Below are positions 8,263 to 17,130 of a stretch of 64,000 nt of DNA, in pieces. The notes beneath the pieces are model-generated. The model searched no databases. It was not told the DNA's origin and saw nothing but the letters and a program-made list of their open reading frames with translations. Within the stretch, counting starts at the first letter, position 1. Each line of letters opens with the position of its first letter. The stretch comes from an uncultured Clostridia bacterium (GTDB taxonomy: Bacteria > Bacillota > Clostridia > Christensenellales > Borkfalkiaceae), in the NCBI GenBank assembly GCA_947627565.1, contig CANQWO010000002.1:34556-98555 (forward strand), read 5' to 3'. Position numbers and translations under genes: made by a program.

Positions 8263-9987
8263 ATGGCGAATATCAATCTCAAAATCAATAATATCCCCGT
8301 GACCGTTCCCGAGGGAACGACCATTCTCGAGGCGGCGAGGCTTGCGAATATCACCATTCCCACCCTCTGCTATCTCAAGGACGTCAACTGCGTCGGGTCC
8401 TGCCGGATGTGTCTCGTCGAGGCGACGGGCGCCCGCGGCCTCGTCGCGGCGTGCGTATACCCCGTGTCCGAGGGAATGGAGGTCAAAACCAATACCGAGA
8501 AGTGCAGAACGAGCCGCAAGATGACGCTCGAACTGCTCCTCTCCAAGCACAAGAAAAAGTGCCTCTCCTGCGAGCGCAACCACAACTGCGAGCTCCAGCG
8601 TCTCTCCGCCGAATACGAGGCCGACGAGGACTACTTCGAAACCGATCCCGGTCTCGAACATCCCATCGACGTCTCGGCGCCCTATGTCGTGCGCGACCGC
8701 GACAAGTGCATCAACTGCACCCGCTGCGTCGCCGCCTGCCAGAAGCAGTCCGTCGGCGCCATCGGCCCCATCGGCAGAGGCTATGTCTCCCACATCGGCA
8801 GCGCGTTTGAGATGACGCTCATGGAATCGGTCTGCGTCGGCTGCGGCCAGTGTATCGTGGCCTGCCCCGTCGGCGCTCTCAAGGAGAGATCGACGGTCGA
8901 CGAAGTCTGGAACGCCATCGGCGATCCGCAGAAGAAGGTCGTCTTCTTCACCGCGCCCTCCGTCCGCGCGACGCTCGGCGAGGCGTTCGGCCTTCCCGTG
9001 GGCACCAACGTCGAGGGCAAGATGGTCGCTGCGATCCGCCGCCTCGGCAACGTCGAAGTCTTCAATATGGACGTCACGGCCGACCTCACCATCCTCGAGG
9101 AAGCGAACGAACTCATCGCCCGCATCCAAAACGGGGGTACCATGCCCATGTTTACCTCGTGCTGTCCCGGTTGGGTCAAGTTCGTGGAGCAGAAATATCC
9201 CGAATTTATCCCCAACCTCTCCACCTGCAAATCGCCCCAGGAAATGTTCGGCGGGCTTCTCAAAACGTATTACTGCGAGAAGAACGGCATCGATCCCAAG
9301 GACCTCTATGTCGTCTCCGTCATTCCCTGCACGGCCAAGAAGTATGAGTGCACCCGCGAGGAGATGAACGGCGAAGTCAACAACGCCATCACGACCCGCG
9401 AACTCGCGCGCATGATCAAGACGGCGGGCATCGACTTTGCCAACCTGCCCGACGAGAAGTTTGACGATCCGTTCGCGACCTGCTCGGGCGGCGGGACCAT
9501 CTTCGGCGCGACGGGCGGCGTTATGGAAGCGGCTCTCCGCGTCGCGGCCAAGACGCTCGACGGCGATTTCAAGGTCGTTGAATTTCCCGAAGTCCGCGGC
9601 ACGACGCCCATCAAGGAAGCGACGTACAGCGTAGCGGGCAGAGAGATCCGCGTGGCGGTCGCGAGCGGCCTCGGCAATGCGGCGGAAATTCTCGCCGGCA
9701 TCAAAGACGGGACGCGCCACTATGATTTCGTTGAGATCATGGCCTGCCCCGGCGGCTGCGTGAACGGCGGCGGTCAGCCCACCCTTCCCGACAGCGTCCG
9801 CAATACCGTCAACCTCAAAGATCTCCGCGCGCAGGCGCTCTATGCGAGCGACAGCAACAACGAACTCCGCCGCTCCTCCGATTCTCCCGTCATCGAGACG
9901 CTGTATCGCGACTATTTCGGCGCGCCCAACAGCGAAAAGGCGCATGAAATCCTGCACACGCATTACCACGCAGATAAGAGAATCTAA
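8263..9987 (+). CDS. hydA: HydA: catalytic [FeFe]-hydrogenase subunit
   Basis: 574 residues. The start ATG at 8263 follows GAGGTG; upstream in-frame ATGs lie inside hydB. Domains: N-terminal [2Fe-2S] plant-type ferredoxin (CVGSCRMC), the His/Cys-ligated cluster (HKKKCLSC), two [4Fe-4S] motifs (CINCTRCVAAC, CVGCGQCIVACP), then the H-cluster domain with L1 TSCCPGW (~298), L2 PCTAKKYE (~355) and L3 EIMACPGGCVNGGGQP (~492). L2 begins IPC rather than the common MPC, a conservative change. All H-cluster cysteines are present. It should make or consume H2 in the cytoplasm. Maturases HydEFG are not in the window. Confidence 0.95.
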   Translation: MANINLKINNIPVTVPEGTTILEAARLANITIPTLCYLKDVNCVGSCRMCLVEATGARGLVAACVYPVSEGMEVKTNTEKCRTSRKMTLELLLSKHKKKCLSCERNHNCELQRLSAEYEADEDYFETDPGLEHPIDVSAPYVVRDRDKCINCTRCVAACQKQSVGAIGPIGRGYVSHIGSAFEMTLMESVCVGCGQCIVACPVGALKERSTVDEVWNAIGDPQKKVVFFTAPSVRATLGEAFGLPVGTNVEGKMVAAIRRLGNVEVFNMDVTADLTILEEANELIARIQNGGTMPMFTSCCPGWVKFVEQKYPEFIPNLSTCKSPQEMFGGLLKTYYCEKNGIDPKDLYVVSVIPCTAKKYECTREEMNGEVNNAITTRELARMIKTAGIDFANLPDEKFDDPFATCSGGGTIFGATGGVMEAALRVAAKTLDGDFKVVEFPEVRGTTPIKEATYSVAGREIRVAVASGLGNAAEILAGIKDGTRHYDFVEIMACPGGCVNGGGQPTLPDSVRNTVNLKDLRAQALYASDSNNELRRSSDSPVIETLYRDYFGAPNSEKAHEILHTHYHADKRI

Positions 9988-10010
9988 CCTCCTAAATCTT
10001 TCTCTTCTGA

Positions 10011-10047
10011 AAAAACGGGCCGTCTCCATCGAGACGGTCCGTTTTTT
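10011..10047 (+). terminator. Terminator of the hydrogenase operon
   Basis: GC-rich stem (CGGGCCGTCTC / GAGACGGTCCG, loop CATC) flanked by A5 and T6, starting 23 bases after the hydA stop codon. Confidence 0.85.
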
Positions 10048-10107
10048 GATCTTGTCTGCGCTGCGGTGCGCACGGCGGCGAAAAAGAACACGCCGCCCGC
10101 AAAAGAT

Positions 10108-10135
10108 GCGCGGCCCTTCCGCGGAAGGGCCGCGC
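10108..10135 (-). terminator. GC-rich palindrome after the collagen-like lipoprotein gene
   Basis: A 28-bp palindrome centred on CCGCGG, followed on the minus strand by ATCTTTT. It lies 14 bases beyond the stop codon of the leftward gene ending at 10150. Confidence 0.6.
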
Positions 10136-10149
10136 CGACGCTTTCTGCC

Positions 10150-13100
10150 TCAGAACGATTGCGAGACGTCGAAGTAGATGCCGGCGAGCGTATCGAGCGC
10201 CTTCTTCGCGGCCTCGAAGAGCGCCGCGTCGTCCGGCTTCGCCCGGTAGGCCGCGTTCGCTTCGGTGTAGGCATTAAGGGTTTCCTCGAGCCCTTCCGCG
10301 ACGCCCGTCTGTACAAGCGCTTCGACATACGCCGCGAGCTGATCGTAGACGACCTTGGCGTCCGTCGCGTCCTCGTAGATATAATCCATCACCGCCATCA
10401 TCTCGGCAACGGTCATAACGGCAGTGGCTTCATCGCTCCCATAGCCCGGCTGCATAAAGCTGCTCACGAGTGTGGTCGCATCAACGGTGAGCAACGTGTA
10501 AATTATGGAGCTCTCATAGCCGCTGAAGAAATCCGCGAACATTTCCGGAAGCGTTTCATCCAGCGCGGCAAGGAGATAGATGGTCTTTGCGGAATAGCCG
10601 AACTCCGTCGTAAGTTTCTCCGCGATGGCCGCGCGCGAAGCCTCGAGCTGTTCGGGCGTGGTCGTGATCGCCGATGTGAAATTCTCGGGCATCTCTTCCA
10701 TCAGCGAGAGGAAGGCGCCGTTGTCCTCTTCCGCGAGCAGTTTCTCCGCCTTTTCCACCCACGCGTTGATCTGCGTCTGATACGTTTCCTCGAACTTTAA
10801 GAACTTTTTGAGCGCTCGCGCGGCCAGTTCGACCTGATAGCGCGCCTGCAGTTCAGCCACGGCACGGTCCAAGACGGAGATATACCAACTACACGAAGAA
10901 TACTGTCCGTTGGCGGAAACTTCGATATAAAGTACAATGCTGTCTTCGAGCACCTGCGTCACATTGAATGTAAACTGCAACGTGTAAGTTCCGGCGTCTT
11001 CGCTGCAATGATAGGTCAGCGTGCCCCAATCAAACGTGTTCTCCCCTTCTTGGAGCTGCTTCCCGCCCAATTGAATATCGACGATCTTCTCGAGCGAATT
11101 GAGCGTGAGCGTTTCTTCCGTCTGCTCGTTGGCATAGATCACCCAATTGAGCGCGGGGAACTCATAGCCCGGCTGGGACTGGGGCTCCGTAACCATCCAG
11201 GATGCTTCGAGCGTGAGCGTTTTCGACGTCGTGCTCAAATATTCGATGACGAGACGCACTTCCCCGGGCTCCATATGCGTGCAGCCTACCTCGAGCGTGA
11301 TTTGCCGATCATTCATATCTGCCGTCTGGATATAAACCGTTTCGCCCGTTTCGGAAGAAAATTCAAGATAGTTATTCACAGTGGCTTCCCCGTCATCCAG
11401 GGTATACGGCGTTTCATTCACGGTCAGCGACTGAATGGAGGGATATGCTTCCGGCTCAAAATGAAAGTCGGGGTCGAAAACATGGAAGTAGATTCGATTC
11501 TCCTCTCCCACGTTGAGTTCCCCAGACATGAGATCTGTGGACACAAGAACGGGATCGGTCATCTGATTGAGATTTTTCAAAGTGAACGTCACGGTGCAAT
11601 CCTTCTGCAGATAGTCCGAGTGGACCGTAAGGACGATCTCAAGTTGGGCCTCCTCTGAATATTCGCTCAAATTCGTGCCTATCGCGACGGTTCCGCTTAC
11701 ACACATGAGCTCCCACCGGGAAGGCTCCTCCAAAGCGTTCTCACTGTTGACCGTAAGAGCGGTGATGTTGAGCACTTCGGGCACGGTGAAATAAAAATTT
11801 ATCTGCGCGAACTCGAGGAAAGGCAGATTCGCTTCTCCTCCATTCTCGAAGAACGAATTTCCGGCCTCAATTCCGGTTGCTTCCAAATCGGCATCCTTAG
11901 GGTAGGGGGCGAGATTTACGGTAAATTCCTTACTGCCGTTGTAGGGCGTTCGGATCTCGATTTTGATGGTGCTCTCGGCCTCGCAATCATCAAACTCGAC
12001 CCGATAATTATCCCCATATTCATTCGAAATTCTGAGGTTCAACGGTTTTCCGTCGGCATAGACGCTCACCTCACCATCCGAAGGCATCCGCACAAGGAAA
12101 GTGCCCCAATAGAAGTTCGTCGTCGTTTCGAGTTCCCCCTCGGTCCCATTGAAAGTATCAACCCCTTGGTTATTGATTTGTAAATCAAAGATTCCAAGCT
12201 CGCCCTGCCAATTTTGCTCCCATGCGGCGACAAGCTTCATGCTCTTCATGATCGGGGTGACGTCGGTCACCTGCCCGCGGTTTGCACCCGTGCCATAGTA
12301 CCACCCGACGAAGTGATAGCCTTCGCGCGTGGGAACGGGAAGTTCGGCTACGTCGCCCTTGGTCACGGACATGGTGGGGCTCTCGAGGCTCGATTCGTCT
12401 CCGCCGTTGACGTCGAAGGTGAGCGTCAGCGTCTCGGCCCCGGCGCTCGTGCCGTCCTTTCCGGGCGCGCCTTTGATATTGCCGATCTTCTCCCAGCTCT
12501 CTTCACCCTTGACGTAGATATCGCACGTCGTCGTGTCGAGGTAGAGATCGCCCTGTGCGCCCTCCGCGTCGTCGGGCTGTCCTGCGCCATAGCTCCACGT
12601 CGCACCGTTTTTACCGGGTGCGCCCTGCGGACCCTGTTGGCCTTGCGGGCCCTTCGGACCCTGCTCGCCCTGTTCGCCGGGAACACCCTGCGGACCTTGC
12701 TGGCCGGGTTGACCCTGTTCGCCGGGTTGGCCCTGTTCACCGGGTTGGCCCTGCTCGCCCTGCGCGCCTTTGAAGTTGCCGATCTTCTCCCAGCTCTCTT
12801 CGCCCTTGACGTAGATGTCGCACGTCGTCGTGTCGAGGTAGAGATCGCCCTGTGCGCCCTCCGCGTCGTCGGGCTGTCCTGCGCCATAGCTCCACGTCGC
12901 ACCGTTTTTACCGGGTGCGCCCTGCGGACCCTGTTGGCCTTGCGGGCCCTTCGGACCCTGCTCGCCCTGTTCGCCGGGAACACCCTGCGGACCTTGCTGG
13001 CCGGGTTGACCCTGTTCGCCGGGTTGGCCCTGTTCACCGGGTTGGCCCTGCTCGCCCTGCGCGCCTTTGAAGTTGCCGATCTTCTCCCAGCTCTCTTCGC

Positions 13101-13509
13101 CCTTGACGTAGATGTCGCACGTCGTCGTGTCGAGGTAGAGATCGCCCTGTGCGCCCTTTGCGTCGTCGGGCTGTCCTGCGCCATAGCTCCACGTCGCACC
13201 GTCCTTACCGGGTACGCCCTGCTGGCCCTGCGGACCCTGCGGACCCTGCTCGCCCTGTTCTCCCTGTTCGCCTTGCTGGCCCTGCGGGCCTTGAGGACCT
13301 TGCTCGCCCTGTTCGCCCTTGATCGACTCCAGCCACGCCTCATAGGTGAGCGGTTCTTCCCCCAATTCCTCGGCGTATGCGACATACTTCTCATAGAGTT
13401 TCTGCTGATCGCTGAGCTGGGGATTGTTGTTGCCTCCGCATGCGGCGAGCGGCACGCACATCGCCGAGGCAAGCGCCAAAATCATGAAAATTTTGACTGC
13501 CCGTTTCAT
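10150..13509 (-). CDS. Surface lipoprotein with collagen-like Gly-X-Y segments and internal ~99-residue repeats
   Basis: 1119 residues. The start at 13509 follows AAAAGGAGGAATGC. Signal peptide with lipobox LAACGG. Residues ~60-340 alternate collagen-like runs ([24 protein letters not shown]) with a ~45-residue non-collagen block containing [13 protein letters not shown] and [14 protein letters not shown]. An InlB-like segment ([13 protein letters not shown]) follows near 400, then several beta-rich domains, and a helical C-terminal region of about 230 residues with no membrane anchor. The block with [11 protein letters not shown] is often found within bacterial collagen-like proteins (recalled, not checked). 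The protein is probably displayed on the membrane outer face; the collagen runs may form trimeric stalks (inference). Confidence 0.85.
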   Translation of the reverse strand: MKRAVKIFMILALASAMCVPLAACGGNNNPQLSDQQKLYEKYVAYAEELGEEPLTYEAWLESIKGEQGEQGPQGPQGQQGEQGEQGEQGPQGPQGQQGVPGKDGATWSYGAGQPDDAKGAQGDLYLDTTTCDIYVKGEESWEKIGNFKGAQGEQGQPGEQGQPGEQGQPGQQGPQGVPGEQGEQGPKGPQGQQGPQGAPGKNGATWSYGAGQPDDAEGAQGDLYLDTTTCDIYVKGEESWEKIGNFKGAQGEQGQPGEQGQPGEQGQPGQQGPQGVPGEQGEQGPKGPQGQQGPQGAPGKNGATWSYGAGQPDDAEGAQGDLYLDTTTCDIYVKGEESWEKIGNIKGAPGKDGTSAGAETLTLTFDVNGGDESSLESPTMSVTKGDVAELPVPTREGYHFVGWYYGTGANRGQVTDVTPIMKSMKLVAAWEQNWQGELGIFDLQINNQGVDTFNGTEGELETTTNFYWGTFLVRMPSDGEVSVYADGKPLNLRISNEYGDNYRVEFDDCEAESTIKIEIRTPYNGSKEFTVNLAPYPKDADLEATGIEAGNSFFENGGEANLPFLEFAQINFYFTVPEVLNITALTVNSENALEEPSRWELMCVSGTVAIGTNLSEYSEEAQLEIVLTVHSDYLQKDCTVTFTLKNLNQMTDPVLVSTDLMSGELNVGEENRIYFHVFDPDFHFEPEAYPSIQSLTVNETPYTLDDGEATVNNYLEFSSETGETVYIQTADMNDRQITLEVGCTHMEPGEVRLVIEYLSTTSKTLTLEASWMVTEPQSQPGYEFPALNWVIYANEQTEETLTLNSLEKIVDIQLGGKQLQEGENTFDWGTLTYHCSEDAGTYTLQFTFNVTQVLEDSIVLYIEVSANGQYSSCSWYISVLDRAVAELQARYQVELAARALKKFLKFEETYQTQINAWVEKAEKLLAEEDNGAFLSLMEEMPENFTSAITTTPEQLEASRAAIAEKLTTEFGYSAKTIYLLAALDETLPEMFADFFSGYESSIIYTLLTVDATTLVSSFMQPGYGSDEATAVMTVAEMMAVMDYIYEDATDAKVVYDQLAAYVEALVQTGVAEGLEETLNAYTEANAAYRAKPDDAALFEAAKKALDTLAGIYFDVSQSF
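12462..13200 (-). repeat. 297-bp in-frame direct repeats within the collagen-like gene
   Basis: The same sequence recurs at a 297-bp interval: GAGATCGCCC begins at 12544, 12841 and 13138. The first two units are nearly identical over their full length. The third is partial and diverges in its collagen part. Each unit encodes 99 residues. Confidence 0.9.
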
Positions 13510-13711
13510 TGCATTCCTCCTTTTTCTCTCAAACGGCACCGACAGGCGCCGCCGTTGATTTTCATTGAGACCATTATACCCCCCCCCTATTTCATAAGTC
13601 AAGTAAAGAATTAATTTTTTTTCTATAATTTTTTCCAAGCGGTGCGAACGGCCCCGCGCAAAGTTTGAGGGCGTGCCGCGAAATTGGCGCGCCGATTTAT
13701 GGGAAAATCGT

Positions 13712-13740
13712 TTGACGTTTCTGCGATTTCCACATATAAT
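13712..13740 (+). promoter_or_regulatory. Promoter of the EamA gene with almost no leader
   Basis: TTGACG (13712-13717), 17-base spacer, TATAAT (13735-13740). The ATG of the next gene is at 13750, only 9 bases after the -10 box, and no ribosome-binding site lies between. The -35 box sits between the arms of an inverted repeat (GGAAAATCG ... CGATTTCC). Confidence 0.75.
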
Positions 13741-13749
13741 ATTGTAGAT

Positions 13750-14655
13750 ATGAAAGCCAAACGGTCTCTCGGCATCCTGTTCATCCTCGGCGCGGCGGCA
13801 TGCTTCGCGCTGATGAATTATTTCGTGAACGCGGCGGGCGAACTGCCCGTCATGCAAAAGGTCTTTTTCCGCAACCTCATCGCAACGTTCATCGTCTTTT
13901 TCCTGCTCCTGCGCGACAAACAGAAGTTCCGCATCAAGAGCAGGGAGTGCCTAATTTGGCTGTTTTTGCGCGCGGCCGTCGGATTCTTGGGCGTTGTGCT
14001 CAATTTTTACGCCATCGACCACATCGGAAGCATCTCCGACGCCTCCATCCTCAACAAACTTTCCCCATTTTTCGCCATTCTTTTTTCGGTCTTCCTCCTC
14101 CGCGAGAAGCCGAAAATCCCCGAGATCATCTTCGTCCTCATCGCCTTTGCGGGCGCCATGTGCGTCGTCAATCCGCGCTTCGACATGCAGGCCATCCCCG
14201 CGCTCGCGGGATTTCTGAGCGGCGCCGCGGCGGGATTTGCCTATACGTGCGTCCGCGTGCTCGGGATCAAGGGCGAGCGCGGCAACATTACCGTCTTCTT
14301 CTTTTCGGCGTTCTCGACCGTCGTCTCGCTGCCCTTCTTCATCGCATTCTACACACCCATGTCCGCGATGCAGCTTCTCTTTCTCATTTTATCGGGCGTC
14401 GCGGCCGCGGGCGGGCAGTTCTTTATCACCGCCGCCTACCGCATGGCGCCGGCCAAGGAGATCGCTGTCTTCGACTACGCGCAGGTCCTCTTCGCCGCCC
14501 TCCTCGGCTACTTCCTCCTCGACCAGATGCCCAAACCGCTCAGCATTGCGGGATATTGCATTATCCTCGTCGCCGCGGTCGGGCGCTGGCTCTATAATCT
14601 CGTCCGCGACAGGCGGGAAAACGCCGAAAAAGTCCGTGAAAATTTCAGTCGGTAA
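13750..14655 (+). CDS. EamA/DMT-family membrane transporter
   Basis: 301 residues with about ten hydrophobic segments in two homologous halves, the normal size and layout of drug/metabolite transporters of the EamA family. Recognisable features are the N-terminal LGILFILGAAACFALMN segment and the second-half motif KEIAVFDYAQVLFAALLGY. The substrate cannot be told; related proteins export metabolites or amino acids. The start is the ATG directly after a consensus promoter, so the mRNA is probably leaderless. The gene contains one copy of the dispersed CATGTCYGCGA motif at 14358, here read as P-M-S-A-M. Confidence 0.85.
   Translation: MKAKRSLGILFILGAAACFALMNYFVNAAGELPVMQKVFFRNLIATFIVFFLLLRDKQKFRIKSRECLIWLFLRAAVGFLGVVLNFYAIDHIGSISDASILNKLSPFFAILFSVFLLREKPKIPEIIFVLIAFAGAMCVVNPRFDMQAIPALAGFLSGAAAGFAYTCVRVLGIKGERGNITVFFFSAFSTVVSLPFFIAFYTPMSAMQLLFLILSGVAAAGGQFFITAAYRMAPAKEIAVFDYAQVLFAALLGYFLLDQMPKPLSIAGYCIILVAAVGRWLYNLVRDRRENAEKVRENFSR
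14358..14368 (+). other. Dispersed motif, site 2
   Basis: CACCCATGTCCGCGATG, inside the rightward EamA gene, read P-M-S-A-M. Confidence 0.8.
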
Positions 14656-14660
14656 TTTTG

Positions 14661-14689
14661 TTGCAATTCCGCGCAAATTGTGGTATCAT
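14661..14689 (+). promoter_or_regulatory. Promoter of the flippase-like gene
   Basis: TTGCAA (14661-14666), 17-base spacer, TATCAT (14684-14689). The next gene starts at 14709 after TTGGAG, giving a short conventional leader. Confidence 0.75.
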
Positions 14690-14708
14690 ACATCTTGGAG
14701 AATTTGTG

Positions 14709-15977
14709 ATGGACGATGAAGAACGTCCCGAGGCCGGCTCCCAAGAGGCTTCGGAAGTACAATCTCAATCGAAACCGCTCCCGGACGACAGCGCAGCCGC
14801 CCGTTATCGGCGTGAAAAAGAATCGGACATGGACAAGCTCGCACGCGAGATCGAGGAGCGCCAAAAGCGCGATACGCGCGCCAAGACCATCAAGTGGTGG
14901 ATCAAGACGGGGCTGCTGCTCGCCCTCATCGGGCTCTCGATCTTCCTGCTCTTCAGCATCACCGATTCGCTCACCGAGGACAGCATCAAAAGTTTCCCCG
15001 CTCTCATCCGCGGCATCAATCCGCTGTGGTTGTGCATTCTGATCGGGGTCATCCTGCTCTATATCGTATTCGAGAGCGCCAAATATTTCTACCTGCTCCG
15101 CATTTCCACGGGGAAAAATTTCTTCCGCGCGTCCGTCAAAGTGATGTTCCTCGGGAAATACTACGACGGCATCACCCCCCTCGGCTCGGGCGGCCAGCCC
15201 TTCCAAATCTACTATCTCCACAAGAAGAACGGCATTCCCGCCGGCGTCGCGACCGCAGTGCCCCTCGTGAAATTTACGGTGACCACCGTCGTGTTCTGCA
15301 TCGTCGCCACCGTGATGTTCTCGTTCGCGCCCGTCCTCCTCAAAGACGTGAGCAACGTCACCATATCCAAGACCATCATCGGCATCGCGTGGGCCGCAAT
15401 GGCGGTCAACTTCCTGCTCCCCGTGCTGATTATCGCCTTCTCTCTCTTCCCCAACTTCGGGCGAAGGGCCACTGCGTGGATCGTGAGCACGCTCGCGAAA
15501 CTGCACATCGTCAGGCGGAAGTATCCCGTCATGCGCAAATATCTCTATGAGGTGCGCGAATACCGTGCGTCGCTCAAGGCCATTCTGAGCCGCTGGTGGC
15601 ACTTCATCCCCCTCGCCGCGCTCGGGCTCGTGAGCACCATCATCAGTCAGTCGGTGCCCTTCTTCGTCATCGTGGCGATCGCGGACGTCACGCCCTCCTG
15701 GTGGCTCTTCTTCCAGATGCTGTGCCTCAGCATGCTCTCGTTCTACTCGGCGTCCCTCGTTCCGACGCCCGGGAACAGCGGCGCTCTCGAGGGTGCGGCC
15801 GCCCTCATCTTCGCCACGACGCTCTCCTCGCGGGCCGGCGCCGTCGTCGGCTGGGTCATCCTCGTATGGCGGCTCCTCACCTATTACCTCTATATCTTCG
15901 CCGGCATCGGCATCAACATCTTCGAGATCATCCGCAGCGCCTATCGGAAACGCAAGGCCGCAAGGGCCGCGACATAA
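14709..15977 (+). CDS. Flippase-like integral membrane protein (LPG synthase TM region / UPF0104 family)
   Basis: 422 residues. A charged ~65-residue cytoplasmic N-terminus precedes about eight membrane segments. The pattern matches the lysylphosphatidylglycerol synthase transmembrane region family: FLGKYYDGITPLGSGGQPFQ at about 155 and the C-terminal VPTPGNSGALEGA. In the family this fold moves lipid-linked substrates across the membrane. The catalytic aminoacyl-transfer domain of MprF is absent, so only a flippase-type role is supported. The start follows TTGGAG with 8-base spacing. It ends just before a bidirectional hairpin. Confidence 0.85.
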   Translation: MDDEERPEAGSQEASEVQSQSKPLPDDSAAARYRREKESDMDKLAREIEERQKRDTRAKTIKWWIKTGLLLALIGLSIFLLFSITDSLTEDSIKSFPALIRGINPLWLCILIGVILLYIVFESAKYFYLLRISTGKNFFRASVKVMFLGKYYDGITPLGSGGQPFQIYYLHKKNGIPAGVATAVPLVKFTVTTVVFCIVATVMFSFAPVLLKDVSNVTISKTIIGIAWAAMAVNFLLPVLIIAFSLFPNFGRRATAWIVSTLAKLHIVRRKYPVMRKYLYEVREYRASLKAILSRWWHFIPLAALGLVSTIISQSVPFFVIVAIADVTPSWWLFFQMLCLSMLSFYSASLVPTPGNSGALEGAAALIFATTLSSRAGAVVGWVILVWRLLTYYLYIFAGIGINIFEIIRSAYRKRKAARAAT

Positions 15978-15994
15978 TTTTTGCAAACGAAACA

Positions 15995-16034
15995 GGGTCC
16001 CCTCCGCGTCATTCGGAGGGGGCCCTTCTCTTTT
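15995..16034. terminator. Bidirectional terminator between convergent genes
   Basis: Stem GGGTCCCCTCCG / CGGAGGGGGCCC with loop CGTCATT, followed by TTCTCTTTT on the plus strand. It separates the convergent flippase-like gene and the adenine deaminase-rdgB-yfcE operon. Confidence 0.75.
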
Positions 16035-16090
16035 ACGCCGCGCTTGAAGACGGCGGAAATTTTACGGAAACGGATCGTCTGCCCGGGCGC

Positions 16091-16558
16091 CTATGCGAGC
16101 GGGACGAGGCTCGGCGTCACCCGATCTCCGTGCACGACGAGATAGGCGTAACTCGGATCGGAATAGGCGCCCAAAGCGCCGGGGTTGACGAGCGTGATGC
16201 CACCCATGTCCGCGATGTCGGCGCGGTGCGTGTGTCCGTAGAGCGCGACCGTACACCCGAGCTCCTTGGCGCGGGCGGCAAGTTTTCCGAGCCCGCTCTT
16301 GACGCCGTAGCGGTGTCCGTGACAGCAGAAGATCCGGACGCCCTCGACTTCCAGCACGCACTCGTCTTCGCCGTAAGCGAAATCGCAGTTGCCGCGGAGC
16401 ACATACGTCTTTTCGGGATATTCCGAAAAGATGGGCCGCATGTCCGCCGAACCGTCGCCGAGGTGGACAATATAATCGTTCTCCGCAAACAAGCGGCGCA
16501 CGCGGTCGATGGCGCCGTAGCGGCTGTGGGAATCGGAAATGACGACCAACGTTTTCAA
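16091..16558 (-). CDS. YfcE/MJ0936-type metallophosphoesterase
   Basis: 155 residues, the usual length of this small phosphodiesterase family. All metal-binding motifs are visible: SDSH at the N-terminus, GD, GNCD, GH and GHTH. It should be a cytoplasmic Mn-dependent phosphodiesterase; the natural substrate is not known for the family. It overlaps the rdgB stop by four bases (ATGA at 16555-16558) and ends the operon. A dispersed CATGTCYGCGA motif lies within it at 16205, coding A-D-M in ADIADMGGI. Confidence 0.9.
   Translation of the reverse strand: MKTLVVISDSHSRYGAIDRVRRLFAENDYIVHLGDGSADMRPIFSEYPEKTYVLRGNCDFAYGEDECVLEVEGVRIFCCHGHRYGVKSGLGKLAARAKELGCTVALYGHTHRADIADMGGITLVNPGALGAYSDPSYAYLVVHGDRVTPSLVPLA
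16205..16215 (+). other. Dispersed motif, site 3
   Basis: CACCCATGTCCGCGATG, inside the leftward yfcE-like gene, read A-D-M-G on the complementary strand. Confidence 0.8.
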
Positions 16559-17130
16559 AGCAACTCCTTGAGCGCCGCAAGCGCACGCGCCCTGTGCGAA
16601 ACGGAATTTTTTTCCTCCTCGGTGGCCTCGGCAAAGCTCTTTCGGAGGTCGTCGGAGAGAAAGAGCGGGTCGTAGCCGAAGCCGCTCGTCCCGCGGGGCG
16701 CCTCAAGGATGGTGCCATACGTCCTCCCCTCGGCGGTAAGCGTCCTGCCGTCGGGATAGGCCAGCACGATCGCGCATTGGAAATACGCCCTTCTGTCCTT
16801 CACCCCTTCTAAGTTTTTGAGAAGAAGCGCCTTGTTCCCGCCCGTCCAATCCCGGGGTGCAAAGAGTTTGCTGTAGCGTGCGCTGTAGACGCCCGGCGCC
16901 CCGCCGAGAGCTTCGACGCACAGGCCGCTGTCATCGGCAATCGCGGGCATGCCTACCGCATTTGCTACGGCGGTCGCCTTCAGACATGCGTTTTCGAGGA
17001 ACGTCTTACCCGTCTCTTCGACCTCTTCCGTGAAGCCGACGTCGGCCGCGGAGACGATTTCACAGTCGGAGAGAATCTCCCTGATTTCCCGTAATTTATG
17101 GACATTCCCGGTCGCGGCAACCAATCTCAT
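16555..17130 (-). CDS. rdgB: XTP/dITP diphosphatase (RdgB/HAM1 family)
   Basis: 191 residues. The N-terminal NVHKLREI and the DDSGLCVEAL and FGYDPLF motifs define the HAM1/RdgB pyrophosphatases, which hydrolyse non-canonical purine triphosphates (dITP, XTP) to the monophosphates and so keep them out of DNA. It overlaps both neighbours by four bases (ATGA), so it is translationally coupled to adenine deaminase upstream and to yfcE downstream. The combination suggests a purine housekeeping operon. Confidence 0.93.
   Translation of the reverse strand: MRLVAATGNVHKLREIREILSDCEIVSAADVGFTEEVEETGKTFLENACLKATAVANAVGMPAIADDSGLCVEALGGAPGVYSARYSKLFAPRDWTGGNKALLLKNLEGVKDRRAYFQCAIVLAYPDGRTLTAEGRTYGTILEAPRGTSGFGYDPLFLSDDLRKSFAEATEEEKNSVSHRARALAALKELL

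Noticed and set aside
12462..13200. 297-bp repeats as a mobile element or assembly duplication
   Set aside because: They are in-frame collagen-like protein modules with graded divergence, so a coding repeat is the simpler explanation. An assembly error cannot be fully excluded.
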